NCBI GenBank assembly: GCA_014380205.1
Contig: JACMKH010000117.1
Location: 1-8,761, forward strand
Direction: 5' to 3'
Length of the DNA stretch: 8,761 nt
From: Sphingomonadaceae bacterium
GTDB lineage: Bacteria > Pseudomonadota > Alphaproteobacteria > Sphingomonadales > Sphingomonadaceae
Positions 6,004 to 8,761 of the stretch are shown here, in pieces. A model generated the notes under the pieces. It made no database searches. It was not told where the DNA came from and saw only the letters and a program-made list of their open reading frames with translations. The translations under genes and the position numbers were made by a program. Each line of letters starts with the position of its first letter. Positions within the stretch are counted from its first letter, which is position 1.

Positions 6004-6426
6004 ATGCTCAGGGAATTTCGCGAGTTCGTCAACCGGGGTAACGTGCTCGACCTCGCGGTCGCGGTGATCATCGGCGCGGCGTTCGCGACGATCACCACCT
6101 CGCTGACCGAGGACATGATCATGCCGGTGATCGGCTGGCTGTTTGGCGGGGTCGATTTCTCGAGCTATTTCATCAGGCTCGGCGAGATTCCCGCGGCATA
6201 TCAGGGCTCGCCCGACAATTACGCCGCGCTCAAGGCCGCCGGCGTCGCGATGGTGGGACTCGGCCAGTTCCTCACCGTGCTGATCAACTTCCTAATCCTC
6301 GCATTCATCGTCTTCCTGCTCGTGCGCGCGGCCAACCGGATGATGCCCAAACCCGAGGCCGGGGCGGGCCCCAGCGAGATTGAGCTGCTGACCGAAATCC
6401 GCGACGAGCTGCGCCGGCGCGCATAA
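6004..6426 (+). CDS. mscL: Large-conductance mechanosensitive channel MscL
   Basis: The protein has 140 residues, close to the usual 136. It starts MLREFREFVNRGNVLDLAVA and continues VIIGAAFATITTSLTEDMIMPVIGWLFGG, the conserved N-terminal helix, pore-lining TM1 and following turn. TM2 is LGQFLTVLINFLILAFIVFLLV, and the C-terminus ends with EIELLTEIRDELRRR, the cytoplasmic helix of the pentamer. MscL opens under high membrane tension to release solutes on hypo-osmotic shock. The start at 6004 follows AGGGAGAG; the longer open frame from 5935 overlaps the promoter gap. It is divergent from lemA with 83 bases between. Confidence 0.97.
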   Translation: MLREFREFVNRGNVLDLAVAVIIGAAFATITTSLTEDMIMPVIGWLFGGVDFSSYFIRLGEIPAAYQGSPDNYAALKAAGVAMVGLGQFLTVLINFLILAFIVFLLVRAANRMMPKPEAGAGPSEIELLTEIRDELRRRA

Positions 6427-6480
6427 CTCCACAACTCGCTTCATCGCATATTTGGAACCATCCGCGAAATCGTGTATTGG

Positions 6481-6493
6481 GGTCCTTCGGACC
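6481..6493 (+). other. Small hairpin after mscL
   Basis: GGTCC-TTC-GGACC is a perfect 5-base stem with a 3-base loop, 55 bases after the mscL stop. No T run follows, so it is not a standard terminator. It could stabilise the mscL 3' end or belong to the leader of the next gene. Confidence 0.35.
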
Positions 6494-6507
6494 GGGCGGC
6501 CCCGTAA

Positions 6508-6530
6508 GCGTCGCCGTTATCAGGGGACGC
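6508..6530 (+). promoter_or_regulatory. Possible ribosome-site hairpin before small lipoprotein gene
   Basis: GCGTCGCC (6508-6515) can pair with GGGGACGC (6523-6530) with one mismatch and a 7-base loop. The GGGGA part is the only Shine-Dalgarno candidate for the ATG at 6536, so the fold would hide it. This suggests post-transcriptional control but rests on a short helix only. Confidence 0.35.
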
Positions 6531-6535
6531 TTGTT

Positions 6536-6802
6536 ATGAACAAAACCGCATTCGCCGCTGTCGCGCTCGTCGCGGGACTCGGCCTTTCCGCCTGCCAGAG
6601 CGAGCAGGCCGACCAAGTCGAGGACGCCGCCGAGAACCAGGCCGACGCCCTCGAGGATCAGGCCGATATGACCGACAACGAGATGGTCGAGGACACGCTC
6701 GAAGATCAGGCCGACGCGGTCGAGGCGCAGGGCGAGGAAGCCGCCGACGCGATGGACGACGACGGTGAGGTCGCGCCGAGCGAGGTTCCCGGCGGCCAGT
6801 AG
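6536..6802 (+). CDS. Small highly acidic lipoprotein, function unknown (copy 1)
   Basis: The protein has 88 residues. A signal sequence ends in lipobox LSAC, with the lipidated Cys at 20. The mature 69 residues hold 25 Asp/Glu and no Lys, Arg or His. They are made of loosely repeated units such as VEDAAENQADALEDQAD (28-44) and EDTLEDQADAVEAQ, which should be helical and perhaps coiled-coil, followed by DDDGE and a Pro/Gly end. I do not recognise a named family; similar small lipoproteins are known to me only as hypothetical proteins of sphingomonads. The start at 6536 is set by the signal sequence and by GGGGA 9 bases upstream. The next gene is a paralog 40 bases downstream, probably in the same transcript. 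Confidence 0.8.
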   Translation: MNKTAFAAVALVAGLGLSACQSEQADQVEDAAENQADALEDQADMTDNEMVEDTLEDQADAVEAQGEEAADAMDDDGEVAPSEVPGGQ

Positions 6803-6842
6803 GTCCCCCGCATCATCCAGGATTCATCACGGAGGAATGACG

Positions 6843-7097
6843 ATGAACAAATTGACGATCGCGGCCGGTTTCGCCGCCGCCCTCGCGCTCTCGGCCTGCC
6901 AGAGCCCGGAAGCCGAGAATGTCGAGGACGCCTATGACAACCAGGCCGAGGTGATCGACGAGATGGCCGACGACACCGCCAACGATGTGGCGGAGGAAGG
7001 CCTCGAGGATCAGGCCGACATGATGGAGGAGGCGGGCGACAACGCCGCCGAGGCCGTCGACGATGGTGGCATGATGGACGAAGGCAACGCGATGTAA
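6843..7097 (+). CDS. Small highly acidic lipoprotein, function unknown (copy 2)
   Basis: The protein has 84 residues with lipobox LSAC and the lipidated Cys at 19. The mature part begins CQSPEAENVEDAYDNQAE, clearly related to CQSEQADQVEDAAENQAD of copy 1, and shares EDQAD in the middle. It too lacks Lys, Arg and His after the Cys and has 24 acidic residues out of 66. The end is rich in Met, Asp and Gly. An in-frame ATG at 6837 is only 1 base from the GGAGG site (6831-6835), so the ATG at 6843 with a 7-base gap is the better start. A strong terminator ends the unit. Possible roles such as cation binding or envelope spacing are guesses. Confidence 0.82.
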   Translation: MNKLTIAAGFAAALALSACQSPEAENVEDAYDNQAEVIDEMADDTANDVAEEGLEDQADMMEEAGDNAAEAVDDGGMMDEGNAM

Positions 7098-7126
7098 TTC
7101 GCGCTTCGGCACGGTTCCAAAGCAGT

Positions 7127-7165
7127 GGGCGGCGCTCCGGACATCCGGGGCGCCGCCCTTTTTTT
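7127..7165 (+). terminator. Rho-independent terminator after the acidic lipoprotein pair
   Basis: GGGCGGCGC (7127-7135) pairs with GCGCCGCCC (7150-7158), and the stem continues with TCCGG/CCGGG (one G-T pair) up to a 4-base loop at 7141-7144. Seven T follow (7159-7165). It isolates the lipoprotein operon from ssrA. Confidence 0.93.
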
Positions 7166-7180
7166 CGCGCGCGCCGTTCA

Positions 7181-7209
7181 CTTCCAATCAAGGCGGAAGC
7201 GCCTATATA
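7181..7209 (+). promoter_or_regulatory. Predicted ssrA promoter
   Basis: A -10 TATATA (7204-7209) is followed by a GC-rich stretch. CTTCCA (7181-7186), 17 bases before it, is a weak -35. The start of the tmRNA precursor would be near 7215. The position just ahead of the tmRNA makes the -10 convincing. Confidence 0.55.
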
Positions 7210-7212
7210 GGG

Positions 7213-7560
7213 CGTGCCGGATTCGTCCGGAGATGGCGATGAACTGCGGCGTGCAATAGGCACAGCGGACCCGGGGGCAGTACCCGGCGGCTCCACCATA
7301 TTCCCCCGCTCGCGGGGGCGTCTGACGGGGCCGAACCAGGATCGACGTGTGCTCAAAAGCGCAGCTTTCGCCCGGCCTGAATGCGCCGCTAAACCGTTCA
7401 AAACACACAAGTGCCAACGATAACGAGGCTCTTGCGATTGCTGCGTAACCGAGGCCTCACGGCCTAAGTTACAATGACAAAAGCGCGGTTGGACCGCACC
7501 GGGCAACAGAAGCGGATACCAGCGGCACGGGGAGCGCCGGGCAACAGAAGCTCCCCACCT
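7213..7560 (+). ncRNA. ssrA: tmRNA, circularly permuted two-piece alphaproteobacterial type
   Basis: The order is acceptor piece, spacer, coding piece, as in alphaproteobacteria. The acceptor piece ends in CGGCTCC-A-CCA (7288-7298) with CCA encoded. The coding piece starts GGGGCCG (7327-7333), which pairs with CGGCTCC over all 7 positions (one G-U). The T-like stem CCGGG/CCCGG (7271-7275, 7283-7287) carries a 7-base loop GGCAGTA. GCACA (7260-7264) can pair with TGTGC (7348-7352) as the long helix. The removed spacer (7299-7326) contains hairpin CCCCCG-CTCG-CGGGGG. The tag frame runs from GCC at 7413 to TAA at 7448 and encodes ANDNEALAIAA, so the full tag is A plus this. AGGCC-TCAC-GGCCT (7452-7465) forms a hairpin just after it. 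It rescues stalled ribosomes with SmpB and marks the product for proteolysis. Both outer ends are estimates. Confidence 0.95.
7499..7551 (+). repeat. 15-base direct repeat in tmRNA coding piece
   Basis: CCGGGCAACAGAAGC occurs at 7499-7513 and 7537-7551. Each copy sits as a loop between complementary arms of different sequence: CCGC/GCGG (7494-7497, 7512-7515) and GGGGAGC/GCTCCCC (7529-7535, 7550-7556). Equal loops on different but paired stems point to two related structural elements, matching the pseudoknot region of tmRNA. Confidence 0.8.
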
Positions 7561-7827
7561 TTCCTCCGTTGCGATTCGCGCCGGTGCCCAAGCGTTGGGC
7601 AGAACGGCGCGCGCCTGCCGCGCGATCGCGCTCACAATGTTTCGCGGGCGCGCTTTTGTTGCAATGCAGCAACGATCGACCAGGCCGTCGACGTCAATGT
7701 GTGCGAAGCGGATTGCGATCGACCGCGGCGCGGCCGATATGCCGCGAGCCAAGGTCAACGGCGCCGGCTCTCGGGCACAGGCGGCGGGCCGCGGACGCGG
7801 GACGAATGCCTGATTCGACCATCCCTC
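7561..7827. other. Intergenic stretch between ssrA and the porin gene
   Basis: I find no convincing gene here; the open frames on both strands lack start signals and recognisable domains. GCCCAA-GCG-TTGGGC (7586-7600) is a perfect hairpin without a T run, and GTTGC/GCAAC arms occur within about 7660-7680. They may mark the 3' end of the tmRNA precursor. A promoter for the porin gene must lie here, but I cannot pick one. Confidence 0.5.
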
Positions 7828-7840
7828 AGAGGAAACAGAC

Positions 7841-8554
7841 ATGCGCACGTCCCTTCTCCGCCTCGCCGCCCTCGCGCTAGCCTCGGCCGCGACCCCCGCC
7901 TTCGCCGGGGTCGATGTCGGCGGCGGCGTCTCGATCTCGGGCAACGCCACCTTGGTCAGCGACTATCGCTTCCGCGGCATCTCGCTGTCGGACGAGGATG
8001 TCGCCATCCAGGGCGGGATCGATGTCACGCACGACAGCGGCCTCTATGTCGGCACCTGGGCCTCGTCGATCGACGGGGGCGATGTCTACGGCCACACCGA
8101 GGTCGATCTCTACGGCGGCTACCGGCGCGAGATCGTGTCGGGGCTGACGCTCGATGTCGGTCTGCTCTATTACGCCTATCCCGACGGCGATGTCGGCGAC
8201 GCCGAATATTTCGAGCCCTATGGCTCGCTGACCTATTCGATCGGCCCGGCGACGATCGAGACGGGCTTCGCCTATGCCTGGGACCAGTCGGCGCTCGGCG
8301 ACACCGACAACCTCTATGTCTACTCCGACGTCGGCGTCGGCATTCCCGGCACGCCAGTCACGCTGACGGGCCACCTCGGCTACACCGACGGCCCGCTGTC
8401 GCTGGTCGCGGACGGCGACACGATCGACTGGTCGCTTGGCGGGCGCGCGAGCTTCGGGCCGGTGACGGTAGGGCTCGCCTATGTCGATACCGATATCCGC
8501 CACAACGACCTCGCCGATGCGACGGTGGTGGGATCGGTCGGGGTGAGCTTCTGA
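7841..8554 (+). CDS. TorF-family putative outer-membrane porin
   Basis: The protein has 237 residues. A signal peptide ends at AFA-G (22/23). The mature start has the family hallmark ATLVSDYRFRGISLSD (35-50), then IQGGIDVTHDSGLYVGTWASS, and the chain ends in alternating strands with a terminal Phe, the mark of outer-membrane beta-barrels. The family is annotated as TorF-type putative porins (TIGR02001); transported compounds are unknown. AGAGGAAA (7828-7835) lies 5 bases before the ATG at 7841. It is convergent with the DUF3035-like gene, with a small hairpin between. Confidence 0.88.
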   Translation: MRTSLLRLAALALASAATPAFAGVDVGGGVSISGNATLVSDYRFRGISLSDEDVAIQGGIDVTHDSGLYVGTWASSIDGGDVYGHTEVDLYGGYRREIVSGLTLDVGLLYYAYPDGDVGDAEYFEPYGSLTYSIGPATIETGFAYAWDQSALGDTDNLYVYSDVGVGIPGTPVTLTGHLGYTDGPLSLVADGDTIDWSLGGRASFGPVTVGLAYVDTDIRHNDLADATVVGSVGVSF

Positions 8555-8581
8555 TCCTCCCCTAAAAGGAGAGGAATTATT
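8555..8581. terminator. Weak terminator-like hairpin between convergent genes
   Basis: TCCTCCCC (8555-8562) pairs with GGAGAGGA (8568-8575) with one mismatch around a TAAAA loop, followed by ATTATT. It directly follows the porin stop and overlaps the end of the opposite gene. The short T run makes it a modest call. Confidence 0.4.
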
Positions 8582-8761
8582 GCGGCGTCGTCACGGTCGC
8601 CTCGGGGGCGTCGCCTTCGGGGGCGGTGAGGATCTGCTGGGTGGTCGCGCCGTAATCGACGGTCTGCGTGCCGGGATCGCCGACCTCGCTCCTGATCCCC
8701 GGATCGGCGCTCGCCCCCGTGGTGGCCTCGCCGAGCAGCGCCGCTTCGGTCGCGCTGCGCG
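8577..8761 (-). CDS. DUF3035/BamF-like lipoprotein, C-terminal part only
   Basis: Sixty codons and the TAA stop (8579-8577) are present; the start lies beyond the right edge. The end contains LLGEATTGASADPGIRSEVG, GDPGTQTVDYGATTQ, ILTAPEGD and the terminal ATVTTPQ. The DPGIRS...GDPGT...D.G..T..I..APEG pattern is what I recall from the C-termini of DUF3035 proteins, called BamF in Caulobacter, where it is a lipoprotein of the outer-membrane beta-barrel assembly machine. The genes often follow lspA, which would then be upstream outside the window. The lipobox cannot be seen, so the call rests on the tail alone. Confidence 0.62.
   Translation of the reverse strand, partial: RSATEAALLGEATTGASADPGIRSEVGDPGTQTVDYGATTQQILTAPEGDAPEATVTTPQ

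Noticed and set aside
6454..6480. GGAACC upstream of the first acidic lipoprotein as an EcfG promoter
   Set aside because: At 16-17 bases downstream the sequence is TATT or ATTG rather than CGTT, so only the -35 half fits.
6706..7950. Long minus-strand open frame of over 400 codons
   Set aside because: It lies opposite two lipoprotein genes, a terminator, ssrA and the porin start, and its translation is low-complexity Arg/Pro/Ser.
7474..8565. Long plus-strand open frame across the tmRNA tail and the porin gene
   Set aside because: It begins inside the tmRNA and runs in another frame of the porin; the peptide is Arg-rich and shows no domain.

Overview
The window looks like chromosome of an alphaproteobacterium, most likely a member of the Sphingomonadales. 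The DNA is GC-rich. It carries a circularly permuted two-piece tmRNA gene, a LexA box of the alphaproteobacterial form GTTC-N7-GTTC in front of an imuA-like gene, an EcfG-type promoter (GGAAC-N17-CGTT), a TorF-family porin gene, and the 3' end of a DUF3035/BamF-like lipoprotein gene. I see no transposase, phage gene, CRISPR array or tRNA. Genes are tightly packed, with stop/start overlaps.

Layout. 1-290 (minus): 5' part of imuA, whose start codon lies almost on top of the LexA box. 370-798 (plus): a small VOC/glyoxalase-fold protein. 811-2651 (minus): a three-gene operon, pyridoxamine-oxidase-like flavoprotein, then KTSC-domain protein, then GH130 glycosidase/phosphorylase, with a good EcfG promoter upstream. 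2741-3241 (plus): an exported NTF2-like protein. 3238-5920 (minus): a four-gene operon of a LemA lipoprotein and three different TPM-domain proteins (a lipoprotein, a secreted/anchored protein with a Gly-rich tail, and a two-helix membrane protein). 6004-6426 (plus): mscL. 6536-7097 (plus): two paralogous, very acidic small lipoproteins, closed by a strong terminator. About 7213-7560 (plus): ssrA, tag ANDNEALAIAA. 7841-8554 (plus): TorF-family porin. 8577-8761 (minus): end of a DUF3035/BamF-like gene.

The common theme is stress and the cell envelope: an SOS mutasome gene, a general-stress (EcfG) operon, ribosome rescue, an osmotic safety valve, and a LemA/TPM envelope module. The least described items are the LemA plus triple-TPM operon, the base-free acidic lipoprotein pair, and the EcfG-driven flavoprotein-KTSC-GH130 operon. 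All functions are read from sequence and family memory; no database search was run.
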